A stretch of DNA of 61,512 nucleotides from Bacteroidales bacterium UBA6366 (GCA_002438845.1 DJRG01000065.1:1792-63303), one strand, 5' to 3'. Shown: positions 42,694 to 51,136, numbered from the stretch's first letter. A program made the numbers and translations. The notes: generated from the letters alone by a model not told the origin.

Positions 42694-43335
42694 TTAGATT
42701 GATGTCCCCATGAAGACCCTGGAGGATTTTCTCGGGACGATCTTGCCGCTGAGGGTGATTCTGTTTGAACTGAAAGTCGGCTCGATCACGGCTGTGGCCC
42801 AGTTCGTGCCTTTCGGAAGGGTGATGGTCACGACGGCTGAGATTGCGGCTCCCTGAACATTCATTGAATATGTGATTGTTCCTTTCTTGTCAGTCCGCAT
42901 GGTGATGTTGGACGCGCGTCCCTCAAGGGTGATGCCTCCCACTCCGTTCGGACCGCCGGCATTGTAGGGAGCGACCTGAACAACGGCATTGTCATCAGAG
43001 AGGGCGATGAAATTCGTGTTGCTCTGCACGAAAGCCATGTCTCCGTACTTGAACACAAGCTTGTCAGCCTCAAGAACGAACTCCAGCGAGTCAAGGGCTT
43101 TTACGGCATTGACATAAGCGATCGAGTCTTGTTTCGCCTCAAGCTCTTTCTGTATTTTCTTAAGGGCTTTAGCGTCAGCCTTGGCTTTGGCTGCCAGGGT
43201 AGAGTCAGCCTTGATCCTGGCATTCTCCATCGCTATTCTTTCTGATGAAGTGTAGATGCGCTTTTCTGTTGTCTGCGCTAAACCTGCCGTCGCCACCAGC
43301 GCCAACAGGCACAATGTTGTCAATATTCTTTTCAT
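42694..43335 (-). CDS. DUF4251 domain-containing secreted protein
   Basis: 213 aa with a signal peptide (MKRILTTLCLLALVATAGLAQ). Residues ~30-75 are a charged helix (RIAMENARIKADSTLAAKAKADAKALKKIQKELEAK, a probable coiled coil). The rest is the DUF4251 beta domain (LEADKLVFKYGDMAFVQSNTNFIALSDDNAVVQVAP, GNAGGPNGVGGITLEGRAS-like, ending KSSRVFMGTSI). Periplasmic or surface location; function unknown across the family. Confidence 0.88.
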   Translation of the reverse strand: MKRILTTLCLLALVATAGLAQTTEKRIYTSSERIAMENARIKADSTLAAKAKADAKALKKIQKELEAKQDSIAYVNAVKALDSLEFVLEADKLVFKYGDMAFVQSNTNFIALSDDNAVVQVAPYNAGGPNGVGGITLEGRASNITMRTDKKGTITYSMNVQGAAISAVVTITLPKGTNWATAVIEPTFSSNRITLSGKIVPRKSSRVFMGTSI

Positions 43336-43551
43336 AGTTTTATATGATTATAAACTAACCGGATAGGGACTCAATCAAAGCGTATGCCAAATGCGCTGTG
43401 CGGAGCAGTTCCGACATTTCCGCATGATTCCCGCGCGCCGTCATCTTTTTTCGTATTATTTGGGGCTAAACTGGATTTTGTTGTTGCGTTTGAAGATAAG
43501 AATAAAAGCAGAAGATTGATCACACAAAAGTATATCATTGCCGTATAATAG

Positions 43552-43890
43552 TTATCCAAACTCTTTCACGACATCAGAGTCGGTAAACAATCGAAGGAAG
43601 AAGTCTGACCATCCGGCGAAGATCCAGTTGAGCGTGACGCAGGACAACACGCCCAGTCCCATGCAGATCAGGAACACCCTTTTGACTCTGTCCATCATCC
43701 CGGCTCCGTAGTTCTGTCCCACGAAACTGATCGCCGCCTCGTTGAACGCGGCGATGACAAAGTAGCAGTATCGCTCGAAGTTCAGCGCGACAGCCGAGCC
43801 TGCGACCGCATTGAAACCGTAGTCGTTGATGCTGGCCTGGATGATCACGTTGGAGATTGAGAAGACCACTCCCTGCAGGCCGGACGGTGC
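43552..43890 (-). pseudogene. MATE transporter fragment
   Basis: The minus-strand frame reads PSGLQGVVFSISNVIIQASI and continues NDYGFNAVAGSAVALNFERYCYFVIAAFNEAAISFVGQNYGAGMMDRVKRVF, the middle-to-late part of a MATE exporter. It opens after a stop lying in a palindrome copy (43892) and ends after DVVKEFG, so the first ~250 and last ~80 residues are missing. It is not a piece of the intact MATE gene 220 bp away. The 216 bp beyond its end (43336-43551) contain no convincing gene. Confidence 0.8.
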
Positions 43891-43891
43891 T

Positions 43892-43916
43892 GGTCACCTT
43901 GACATGCTCAGTGGCC
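43892..43916. repeat. Diverged palindrome copy at the edge of the MATE fragment
   Basis: GGTCACC / GGTGGCC-type arms (GGTCACCTTGACATGCTCAG then TGGCC). It marks the exact 5' limit of the MATE fragment. The 200 bp after it (43917-44113) show a repeated GGGCGACAAAAAGGG (43983 and 44036) but no gene. Confidence 0.75.
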
Positions 43917-44113
43917 GAGTTGAGGACTCATCGGGAACGAAATCGTAGGAAAATGCTTCTTGACAAAGCAGCATGCACCCTTGGGCGACAAAAAGGGACG
44001 ATAATGTCGCTGGAGGGTGCATGGCGGAGAGTACGGGCGACAAAAAGGGGGAATGGTGTTGCGGTCGGGCAAGGAGGGCGGAAGAAGATGGAGAATGGAA
44101 TGGCGGGAGGTGG

Positions 44114-45439
44114 TTAGACGGGGCGGAGTTTTTTGAGGTCGGAGCGGTAGCGGGCGTAGAAGAATATTCCTGCGAGAGTCAGGCCGATAGGGAAGCCGAG
44201 CCATATCCCGTGAATGCCAAATCCGGCCTTGAAGCCAAAATAGTAGGCGGACGGGATGGCTATGATGTAGTAGCTGACGAAAGCCGCGTACATGATCGGC
44301 TTGACATCCTGGATTCCTCGCAGCACATTTGCGAAGCATAGCTGGAGGCCGTCGCCTAACTGGTAGGCGAATAGCAGGAAAAACAGCGACACCGCCATTG
44401 CGGAAACTTCAGGGGAGTCTGTGAATATCCCTGCGGCCTGATAGCGGAAGCAGTAGAGAATGACCGACAGCGTGGCGGAGATGCCGAGAATCATGAAGTA
44501 GCCTTTTCGGGAATATTCACGGACAGACACTATGTCTTTCCGGCCGAAGGCATTGCTGACGAGGATCGAGATGGCGAACGAGAGCCCCTGCATCATCAGG
44601 AAAAACAGCTGAGAAATGGTGATGACAACCTGATGCGCGGCGAGTTGTATGACTCCGAGCCATCCGGCCATTATGGCAGCGAACGTGAATGTGGAGGACT
44701 CAAGGGCCATCTGGATGCCGACAGGATAGCCCATTTTGAACACACCATTCATCTCCTGGCGGGAAAGGACAGCCTCCTTGATCGCGTGGGCATATTCACT
44801 CATTTTCTTTGACTTGAATATAAAAATGACGAACACTATGAGAATCAGCACTCTGGAAATGAGCGTGCTGATTCCTGCGCCGGTCAGCCCCATCTCCGGG
44901 AATCCAAGTTTGCCGTAAATCAGGACCCAGTTCCCGAATATGTTAAGGAGGTTTCCGAGCATGAGCAGTGTCATGGAAATCATAGGCCTGCATATCCCGT
45001 CCGTGAACTGCTTCAGCACGTTGAATCCGAGTGCGAAGATTGTTGACACACCAACTATGATGAAGTACGGTTTGATGTAGGGCATCAGTTCAGGTGCCTG
45101 CCCGAAGTGCCCGAGGCAGAAGTAGATGACTGTGAGCAGGACAACACCAATCACGCCGATCATTCCATTGACGATGATTCCGTTCTTTACGGTCGTGCCG
45201 ATTCCTTTGATGTCACCGGTCCCGTTGTGCGCCCCGATCATGGGGGTCATTCCGGTCGCGAATCCCAATTCGGTAAGGATGAACAGGTTCATGATGTTGT
45301 TCACGAACGACGAGGCGGCGAGTTCATCCACGCTGTGCCACCCGATCATGATGTTGTCCGCGAACGCCAGAATAATCACGCAGGCCTGACCAAGCATTAT
45401 GGGCAGACCTATCCTCAATATTTCCTTTATTTTATTCAT
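44114..45439 (-). CDS. MATE-family efflux transporter
   Basis: 441 aa, 12 membrane segments, Na+- or H+-coupled multidrug/organic cation exporter. Conserved N-terminus IGLPIMLGQACVIILAFADNIMIG and LTELGFATGMTPMIGAHNG; second half with MNGVFKMGYPVGIQMALESSTFTFAAIMAGWLG and AISILVSNAFGRKD. Complete and undamaged. A promoter with TTTG-N20-TAAATTTG lies upstream. Substrate unknown. Confidence 0.93.
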   Translation of the reverse strand: MNKIKEILRIGLPIMLGQACVIILAFADNIMIGWHSVDELAASSFVNNIMNLFILTELGFATGMTPMIGAHNGTGDIKGIGTTVKNGIIVNGMIGVIGVVLLTVIYFCLGHFGQAPELMPYIKPYFIIVGVSTIFALGFNVLKQFTDGICRPMISMTLLMLGNLLNIFGNWVLIYGKLGFPEMGLTGAGISTLISRVLILIVFVIFIFKSKKMSEYAHAIKEAVLSRQEMNGVFKMGYPVGIQMALESSTFTFAAIMAGWLGVIQLAAHQVVITISQLFFLMMQGLSFAISILVSNAFGRKDIVSVREYSRKGYFMILGISATLSVILYCFRYQAAGIFTDSPEVSAMAVSLFFLLFAYQLGDGLQLCFANVLRGIQDVKPIMYAAFVSYYIIAIPSAYYFGFKAGFGIHGIWLGFPIGLTLAGIFFYARYRSDLKKLRPV

Positions 45440-45476
45440 AGTCCGTTCATTGTCTCCTCTTGGGAAAAGAGGACGG

Positions 45477-45508
45477 CAAATTTACGGACAATGTTCTTGA
45501 TTAGCAAA
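45477..45508 (-). promoter_or_regulatory. Promoter of the MATE gene
   Basis: On the minus strand TTTG (45508-45505), 20 nt, then TAAATTTG (45484-45477), 38 nt before the ATG. Confidence 0.6.
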
Positions 45509-45985
45509 TCACGCCATGTGGGTCTACAGTGGATCGGCAGAGCCAAGAATCATATAGATCAGAAATTTAGATGTTATTTATAAATGATTGATAATAAATA
45601 TTTTAGTTACCTATCATTGGCGGATTTATACTAAAGATGTGATGTTAGTCATATGATAATGAGCGCATTATCCACCACCTGCTGACACATAATGAGTCAC
45701 AGATAACTTTTGGCTAATGAAAAAGAAGAAAAGGATTTACGTCACGTCGAAACCAATGTCTGACGTCATGTTAGCTTCCTGGTGGATGGCAGTTCTGGCT
45801 TTTTGGCACCGAGCCTCCGGACCGGAGAAGTGCATGAGTCGTCGTAAACAATTTTAGTGCCCTGAGCGAGATGATGAAGGAAAAGAAGCCGGCCAAGATC
45901 ATGCCTCAGTGCCAAAAGGTTCTGGAAGTAGTGAGCATCTTATAGTTCGGCTGGTTGCTATTCGCTCTGGTTTGGCGTAGATGCC
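45509..45985. other. Intergenic stretch without a recognisable gene
   Basis: About 480 bp with no frame that I can support as a gene. It is AT-rich to 45660 and more GC-balanced afterwards. Short open stretches (for example one containing SDVMLASWWMAVLAFWHRAS around 45762-45820) lack a good start and may be remnants. Confidence 0.5.
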
Positions 45986-46040
45986 CGTGTGGCGGAATCC
46001 GGTCACTGAGCCTGTCGAAGCGACCGGATTCCACCACACG
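45986..46040. repeat. Palindrome copy embedded in a longer 19-bp-arm hairpin
   Basis: Arms CGTGTGGCGGAATCCGGTC (45986-46004) and GACCGGATTCCACCACACG (46022-46040) differ at one position, which is a G-U pair in minus-strand RNA. The centre is a standard copy of the dispersed palindrome (46001-46025). It lies 3 nt beyond the stop of the minus-strand barrel gene and is its likely transcript end. Confidence 0.8.
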
Positions 46041-46043
46041 ACC

Positions 46044-46976
46044 TCAGAATGCGAGCCCGACTCCGACCTCCGGGTAGATGCGCTTGAAGGCGATGGTGCT
46101 GACACCGGTGTAGGCGGTGAGACGGCCGAAATGGAAGATGGCTCCGAGCTCGGCGGCGATGCCTTGCTCGGAGGCTTCGCCTACCTTTGCGAAACTGCCT
46201 TTGGTGTCTCTCCAAAGAAGAACCCTTTCCCCGTAGCCGGCTCCGGCGCTGACACTCAGCCAATCAAGACATTTGAATATTCCACCGACAGTGACCGTCA
46301 TCTTTGAGATGTGTCCATTGCCGCTTGTCCAGATGTAGCCGTTGTCGGTGGTGCCGTCCTCGTGGCAGATGTAACTGTAGTTGGAGGGTTTGAGATTGCC
46401 TGTGGCCTTCAGATATGCCCCGAGCCGCTTTGGGTTCCAGACCGCCATGGCTCCAAAGGACGGATCCGGGACGCTGCCGACGGCAAGGACGCTTATGCCA
46501 AGGCGTTTCCGCTCACGCGGAGTCACCACGTTGACAGGTGTGGGAACATACACGATTGAGTCCCTGACGATTACCCTGCTCTCCTGATGCCTTGGGACAT
46601 GCAGGACCAACTCGTAGACCGAGGCGGACTCTATCGGGCAGCCGAACTCGTAGTCTCGGATGATGCCGTAGCCCTTGTGGCGGATCGTCATCTTCCGAAC
46701 CCCTTCGGGGACATATACCCAGATCTCGCCGACCTCTTGTTTGACACCCACGACTCCCATGATCCCGACATCGAAATCGAATCCGGAGTCAGGAATCACC
46801 ACCTTGATCAAGGCCGCCTTGCGGTTGTTCTGGTCAAGCATCGGGTAGTTGCTTCTCGCGTCCAGATCCCATTCCAACTTCTTGAAAGACTGGACATAAA
46901 AATCGGACGAATCCGTCTGCGCAAAAACCGACGCTGTCAATGACAGAAAAATGAATATAACCGCGAACCTTCTCAT
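46044..46976 (-). CDS. Secreted protein with PEGA-like domain and C-terminal beta-barrel
   Basis: 310 aa. Signal peptide MRRFAVIFIFLSLTASVFAQ. The first half is beta-rich and PEGA-like (GEIWVYVPEGVRKMTIRHKGYGIIRDYEF). The second half has barrel-like strands (GAYLKATGNLKPSNYSYI, MTVTVGGIFKCLDWLSVSAGAGYGERVLLW, AAELGAIFHFGRLTAYTGVSTIAF) and ends VGVGLAF, so it is probably outer membrane. Third gene of the minus-strand operon with the WG lipoprotein and the LPP20-like protein, 3 nt after the latter. Function unknown. Confidence 0.8.
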   Translation of the reverse strand: MRRFAVIFIFLSLTASVFAQTDSSDFYVQSFKKLEWDLDARSNYPMLDQNNRKAALIKVVIPDSGFDFDVGIMGVVGVKQEVGEIWVYVPEGVRKMTIRHKGYGIIRDYEFGCPIESASVYELVLHVPRHQESRVIVRDSIVYVPTPVNVVTPRERKRLGISVLAVGSVPDPSFGAMAVWNPKRLGAYLKATGNLKPSNYSYICHEDGTTDNGYIWTSGNGHISKMTVTVGGIFKCLDWLSVSAGAGYGERVLLWRDTKGSFAKVGEASEQGIAAELGAIFHFGRLTAYTGVSTIAFKRIYPEVGVGLAF

Positions 46977-46979
46977 ATT

Positions 46980-48761
46980 CTAAAAGTTATAAGGCCCTAT
47001 CACTCCGAAGTCCTTGTCCGGCTCATCCTGCCAGGTTCTGACGTGGATGACAGGTCTCTGGTAGTCCCGAAGGTCCACTAGGATGAACAGATAGCCAGAG
47101 TCCGAATATGTCGTGGAGAAATATTCCTGCCTGATCTTTATTCCGAACAGCTGTTCTCCCTTGCCGAGTTTCATCACCTCGCAGTCAGAGAATTGCAGGT
47201 TGATATATTCCTGACTCGCAAAGACCCTGCTGAGGTTCTTGATGTAGTTCGCCTTGCTCTGGCGGGTCAGGGTGACGTAGCGGTTGCCGCTGTACTCGTT
47301 CGGCCCTTTGACATTCCGCAGCACCCGTCCGGTGATGATCAGGGCGTCGTCATCGAAGATGGAACTGATGTAGTCCAGGCGCTTGAGGGCGTACGCCGTC
47401 TTGTAGTTTTCGAGAAAACTGATGAGGATTATCCTTGCCTCCTCGCTCCAGCCTGTCTGACCGACAATGCCTTGCACGGTCTCTTTCCCCAGAGAGAACG
47501 AAAGGTCACAGATCTTTTTGTCCCCGTTGAAAGTGAACACGATATTCTCCACGAACTGCCTTTTGTTGCCCTTGAACGAGAACACCATCGGGACGCTTCT
47601 CGCATAGACCTCGTCTCCGAGTTCGTAGAAATTCAACTCGCCGAAGTTGAGCACCCGGGCGTTGCCGTAGCGGACCAGGCTGTTGAATATCTCATGGCCG
47701 TCCGGGGTGAAATATTCAGAGACATCCGCTCCGCCGGTGATGCCTTTGCATACTTTGTGGACAATGTCTTCATATTCAGAGGAAAAGACAACGGGTGTCA
47801 GCCCGCTTCGGGTGGAGTCAGGCTCCCTCTGGAACTCCTCTCTCGCCACAACGTCCAGCACTTTTCTTTTGACGGCGGTGAAGTCGATTTTCCGGGCGGA
47901 GGATTCGTGTGTGGTTTCAGTGGCTCCGGCAGGACCGGCTTCAGCATGTGTTTCGCCGCCATTGTCCTTTGCCCCGGAAGCCAAGGCCTTTTCCACCATG
48001 CTCACCTCCCTGAACAAATGCTGGAGGTGTGCCGGAGTGATTTCGTACTTGATCCGATATTGGTCAATCTTGGAGCCGGGCCTAACCTCCACGAACCCTT
48101 TACCGTCTTTTGTGGACAGCACCTTGCTCCAAGTCTTTCCGTCAAAGAATTTATAGTCAATGTTTTTGACAGGCTTTCCGTCGAACGTGAACGTCAACTC
48201 CACAATTCCCTTGTCGTAGATGTCCTGCCGGTCGAAAGCCACATTCAGCCCTTTCAGAATCTCTTCCCGTCTGCTTTTCGCCTTGGCGATCTCCACGACA
48301 TCAGGTGAGGGTAGGCTCCGCATCAAAGTCTCTGCCCATGAATAGTAGCGCAGCGCGACATCCATCTGGCATTTCCGGTCGGCGGTGGACGCTATCTGGA
48401 GCATCTCCTTGACCTTTCTCCTTCTGCCGTCGAAGATCCACTCCACGTCGCTTCTCTGAATATACCTTGTGACAGTCGTGGTCTTTCCCGTCGTGGAGAT
48501 AATCCCGCATTCCCTTTTGATGTCTCCCAAGTAGGTGAACATCAGTTTCTTCTTGATTTCCAATGAATATGGCAGATCCTCCGTCTGCGCGAGTTTCACG
48601 ACCAACGCGTCGAGCGCCACGCTGTCAGCCGCGTCGGCGTCATCTGCCACGCCCTCGGCGTAGATGTACGAATTGTCTTTCCTTATGCTTCCTGAACTCT
48701 GCGCGCATGCGAGGTTCCAGCAGGAAAGAAGTGTCACGATTATGATGATAACCTTTTTCAT
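46980..48761 (-). CDS. LPP20-like secreted protein
   Basis: 593 aa. Signal peptide MKKVIIIIVTLLSCWNLACA; the segment SYIYAEGVADDADAADSVALDALVVKLA (about 32-60) is LPP20-like. An alpha-helical part (KVKEMLQIASTADRKCQMDVALRYYSWAETLMRSL) and beta-rich regions follow; the last ~120 residues include DYISSIFDDDALIITGRVLRN and a VDLRDYQRPVIHVRTWQ terminus. I start at MKKVIIII; 25 in-frame upstream codons overlap the lipoprotein gene. HAEAGPAGATETTHESS in the middle may be a faded palindrome insertion. Role unknown; conserved neighbours suggest an envelope system. Confidence 0.75.
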   Translation of the reverse strand: MKKVIIIIVTLLSCWNLACAQSSGSIRKDNSYIYAEGVADDADAADSVALDALVVKLAQTEDLPYSLEIKKKLMFTYLGDIKRECGIISTTGKTTTVTRYIQRSDVEWIFDGRRRKVKEMLQIASTADRKCQMDVALRYYSWAETLMRSLPSPDVVEIAKAKSRREEILKGLNVAFDRQDIYDKGIVELTFTFDGKPVKNIDYKFFDGKTWSKVLSTKDGKGFVEVRPGSKIDQYRIKYEITPAHLQHLFREVSMVEKALASGAKDNGGETHAEAGPAGATETTHESSARKIDFTAVKRKVLDVVAREEFQREPDSTRSGLTPVVFSSEYEDIVHKVCKGITGGADVSEYFTPDGHEIFNSLVRYGNARVLNFGELNFYELGDEVYARSVPMVFSFKGNKRQFVENIVFTFNGDKKICDLSFSLGKETVQGIVGQTGWSEEARIILISFLENYKTAYALKRLDYISSIFDDDALIITGRVLRNVKGPNEYSGNRYVTLTRQSKANYIKNLSRVFASQEYINLQFSDCEVMKLGKGEQLFGIKIRQEYFSTTYSDSGYLFILVDLRDYQRPVIHVRTWQDEPDKDFGVIGPYNF

Positions 48762-48765
48762 CCTG

Positions 48766-49314
48766 TCAATCTTTGTAGGAGGAATATGTGGATTCAAACC
48801 TGGCCCTCTGATCCTTTTCCATCGGTCCGTCAACACTTTCCAGGGAGGTTCTGATCTCCTCGGCCATCAATTCCGCCTTCCCGGCCGACGCGCTGTCCGA
48901 CCGGCAGTACCTGCTCAGTTCCTCGTACCTTCCAAGTATGTCGTCCCACTGCCTCCGGCGGTTTCTCTCAATCTTGGAATATGCCTCCAGAAGCTCCTCC
49001 GGCGATGTCTCGGAATACGTGTCCGTTTCTCCGAGCCGGTTTCCGTCCTTGTCAAAATAGCAGCAGAGGCTTCCGGTGAACGCCACGCCGACATCGTCCG
49101 TGAGAAAGTAGATGTTGTCGTAGATGACAGGCATTATCACCCGGCCGGAGGTGTCCGTCAGGCCATAGTCCCCGTCCAGCGAGACAATCATGGTCCCGTT
49201 GAGACAATCGGTTTCCGTGTCGTAGACGGGCATGACGGTCTGCACTTCAGTTCTCGAAGAGCAAGCCATAGCCATCAGAGTCAAAAGCAGGAATATTACC
49301 GGTTCTCTATGCAT
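48766..49314 (-). CDS. WG-repeat lipoprotein
   Basis: 182 aa. Short lipoprotein signal MHREPVIFLLLTLMAMACSS with lipobox cysteine C18. One WG-type repeat (DGDYGLTDTSGRVIMPVIYDNIYFL, about residues 45-69) is followed by a charged helical tail (EELLEAYSKIERNRRRQWDDILGRYEELSRYC). First gene of the operon, 4 nt before the LPP20-like gene and divergent from the kinase. A longer in-frame start would overlap the kinase start and is unlikely. Confidence 0.78.
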   Translation of the reverse strand: MHREPVIFLLLTLMAMACSSRTEVQTVMPVYDTETDCLNGTMIVSLDGDYGLTDTSGRVIMPVIYDNIYFLTDDVGVAFTGSLCCYFDKDGNRLGETDTYSETSPEELLEAYSKIERNRRRQWDDILGRYEELSRYCRSDSASAGKAELMAEEIRTSLESVDGPMEKDQRARFESTYSSYKD

Positions 49315-49328
49315 ATCAATCAATCTGT

Positions 49329-49378
49329 CAAATTTACCAATATTTTTGTTAAAATGCTTGCGGAAAAGGCTATATTTG
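49329..49378. promoter_or_regulatory. Divergent promoter region of the kinase and lipoprotein operon
   Basis: TAAATTTG on the minus strand (49336-49329), 14 nt before the lipoprotein ATG, and TATATTTG on the plus strand (49371-49378), 18 nt before the kinase ATG, the latter with a TTTG at 49345-49348 (22-nt spacing). The two units are probably co-regulated. Confidence 0.5.
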
Positions 49379-49396
49379 AGTTTCATTTGCTTTGCC

Positions 49397-50413
49397 ATGG
49401 AAGAGACATCTGCTTTTTTCGGCTCTTGCGAGGAACTTTCCGGCGACTCATCCCAGACCATCCAGAAGGTCTATGAGTCGGACGGGGGCTACTCCGTCAT
49501 CAGCCGGATGACCCTTGACGGCAAACTGGTGGCTCTGAAATCCTTGAAGCCTGAATATGTCGGGAATCCCTTTTATGAGGGCCTGCTCCGCAAGGAGTAC
49601 GGGATCAGTCACACTTTGGACCATCCGAACATCTGCCCGACTCTGGATTTCACGAATATCCCCGGTCTCGGCAACTGCATCGTAATGCAATGGATTGACG
49701 GCGATACTCTTGCCGACCTGTTGCCGAGCCTTCCCCACCGGTCGCTGGTCCCCTTCCGTCGGTCGCTGAGCTTCTATCGTCGGTCGCTGAGCTTGTCGAA
49801 GCGCCGACGTGATCTATGCCCGGTTCGCTTCGACAGGCTCAGCGACCGACGGAAATTAATGCTCCTCGACCGACAAACGCTCCGGAAAATCCTCTTGGAA
49901 CTTTGCGACGCCCTTGAGTACCTGCACCGCCACCAGATCATCCACCGTGACCTGAAACCCGGCAACATCATGATCACCAGAAACGGCTGGAATGTCAAGC
50001 TGATAGATTTCGGGCTTGCGGATGCCGACTGGTATGCCACTTTCAAGAACCCGGCCGGTACAAAAGACTTCATCTCACCGGAACAGATGGCAGGGGAGAG
50101 CGTGGACTGCCGCACGGACATATATTCATTGGGCAAGATAATGCAGGCGATGGGAATATATTCCCGGATAGCCTCCGTCTGTGCCGCCGAGGACCGTGAC
50201 AAGCGCTATGCTTCGGTTGCTGAGGTCCGCTCGGTCATTCTTAGCCGAGAGAGGCGCAGGCGTTGGATTGCTGTTGCCGCCATCGCGTCTGTTTTGGTCA
50301 TTGCCCTGTCAGTCAGTCTGATGCGTCTGGACTTCAACGCCGCAAAGAACCGCCGTGCCGTGGATTCCGTCTTCGAACAGATCTCCACAGAGATTAAGGA
50401 AGCCGGCTATTGA
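49397..50413 (+). CDS. Transmembrane Ser/Thr protein kinase interrupted in frame by palindromic repeats
   Basis: 338 aa. Kinase domain residues ~25-280: ATP lysine K48 (LVALKSLKPEY), catalytic loop IIHRDLKPGNIM (H183-D185), DFG 204-206, and FISPEQMAGESVDCRTDIYSLG. One membrane segment at 290-309 (WIAVAAIASVLVIALSVSLM), then a short external tail. Residues about 114-153 (HRSLVPFRRSLSFYRRS then LSLSKRRRDLCPVRFDRLSDRR) come from several palindrome copies between the hinge and helix E; all catalytic residues remain. Divergent from the WG/LPP20/barrel operon, so those are plausible partners. Confidence 0.9.
   Translation: MEETSAFFGSCEELSGDSSQTIQKVYESDGGYSVISRMTLDGKLVALKSLKPEYVGNPFYEGLLRKEYGISHTLDHPNICPTLDFTNIPGLGNCIVMQWIDGDTLADLLPSLPHRSLVPFRRSLSFYRRSLSLSKRRRDLCPVRFDRLSDRRKLMLLDRQTLRKILLELCDALEYLHRHQIIHRDLKPGNIMITRNGWNVKLIDFGLADADWYATFKNPAGTKDFISPEQMAGESVDCRTDIYSLGKIMQAMGIYSRIASVCAAEDRDKRYASVAEVRSVILSRERRRRWIAVAAIASVLVIALSVSLMRLDFNAAKNRRAVDSVFEQISTEIKEAGY
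49738..49847. repeat. Palindrome cluster inside the kinase gene
   Basis: Partial copies at 49740-49780, a copy at 49782-49805 (GGTCGCTGAGCTTGTCGAAG then CGCC) and an inverted copy at 49822-49847. The total length keeps the kinase frame open. Confidence 0.88.
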
Positions 50414-50994
50414 TCGTCACCCTTGCTGATGACATCGACCCTGTTCAGGCCTTCCTGTGTCCCGGCGATGTAGGAGAGGGTATATTCACCGTTTCTAAGG
50501 ATCCTTGGAATGTACAGCGGGTAGCCGACCATGAACGACTCCGTCTGAAATTTGTCTCCTTCAAGCAGTTTCGAGTTCTCAGATTTGATGACCGTGTAGT
50601 CTCCGCCTCCGTCGTGCCGAAGCGTGACAAGCCGGTTCGGCGCCCATCCGATGAGCACCTCAGTTCCTTTTTTCAGGTCGGATGAGCAGACCTTCTTCAC
50701 CGTGAAAAAGTTGGACACATAGTGTCCGTCGTTTATGATGCTCTGCCGGAACGCGTTGAAGTCCCGTTTCCCGATGTATCTTGACAGCACGTTGAGGGTG
50801 GACATCCTCGGTACTGGTTTCAAGGTCACGTATCCCCACAGCCTTTTCAGGGTTGAGGCGGAGATCAGTTCGCCTGACTCGTGCTCGACCACAACGGACA
50901 GCGCCTCGAAATCGGCGGACGTTGAAAGCCTTCTTCCGTAACGTTTCTCGACCTCTGCCAGCAAATAATTCAATTCCGGTATTATCTTGGTCAT
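50407..50994 (-). CDS. Hypothetical protein, conserved Bacteroidales type
   Basis: 195 aa, no signal peptide. The N-terminal third looks like a helical DNA-binding-type domain (ELISASTLKRLWGYVTLKPVPRMSTLNVLSRYIGKRDFNAF), and the rest is beta-rich (KKGTEVLIGWAPNRLVTLRHDGGGDYTVIKSENSKLLEGDKF). Several Bacteroidales proteins share this layout; function is not known. Its 3' end overlaps the kinase 3' end by 7 nt (convergent). Helically phased TTCATT repeats lie upstream and it could bind them, but that is speculation. Confidence 0.7.
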   Translation of the reverse strand: MTKIIPELNYLLAEVEKRYGRRLSTSADFEALSVVVEHESGELISASTLKRLWGYVTLKPVPRMSTLNVLSRYIGKRDFNAFRQSIINDGHYVSNFFTVKKVCSSDLKKGTEVLIGWAPNRLVTLRHDGGGDYTVIKSENSKLLEGDKFQTESFMVGYPLYIPRILRNGEYTLSYIAGTQEGLNRVDVISKGDDQ

Positions 50995-51023
50995 CCATGT
51001 AATTGTTTAGACACGCAAAGTTA

Positions 51024-51073
51024 TTCATTTAGTCCATTTCATTCAAGTTCATTCCGGTTCATTTTGGTTCATT
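51024..51073. promoter_or_regulatory. Helically phased TTCATT repeats (putative operator)
   Basis: TTCATT begins at 51024, 51038, 51048, 51058 and 51068; the last four are exactly 10 bp apart. They lie in the divergent region between the hypothetical gene and the LRR lipoprotein. A close match recurs upstream of the fimbrillin operon (58675). Confidence 0.6.
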
Positions 51074-51105
51074 GCGCATGTTCCCTTAAAAACTGACAGA
51101 TAGTC

Positions 51106-51136
51106 TTTCTAATGCCTGCCAAATCAGTTATATTTG
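51106..51136 (+). promoter_or_regulatory. Promoter of the LRR lipoprotein gene
   Basis: TTTC (51106-51109), 19 nt, TATATTTG (51129-51136). The -7 element ends 6 nt before the ATG, so the transcript would be leaderless or nearly so. Confidence 0.55.

Noticed and set aside
45717..45860. Short ORF in the region upstream of the MATE gene
   Set aside because: The ATG frame closes after 15 codons; the longer frame has no suitable start and no recognisable similarity.
47193..48308. Long plus-strand open frame of about 370 codons
   Set aside because: It lies entirely antisense to the LPP20-like gene, has no recognisable motif, and such antisense frames are common with this codon use (others at 51218-52531, 34405-35520 and 14792-15400).
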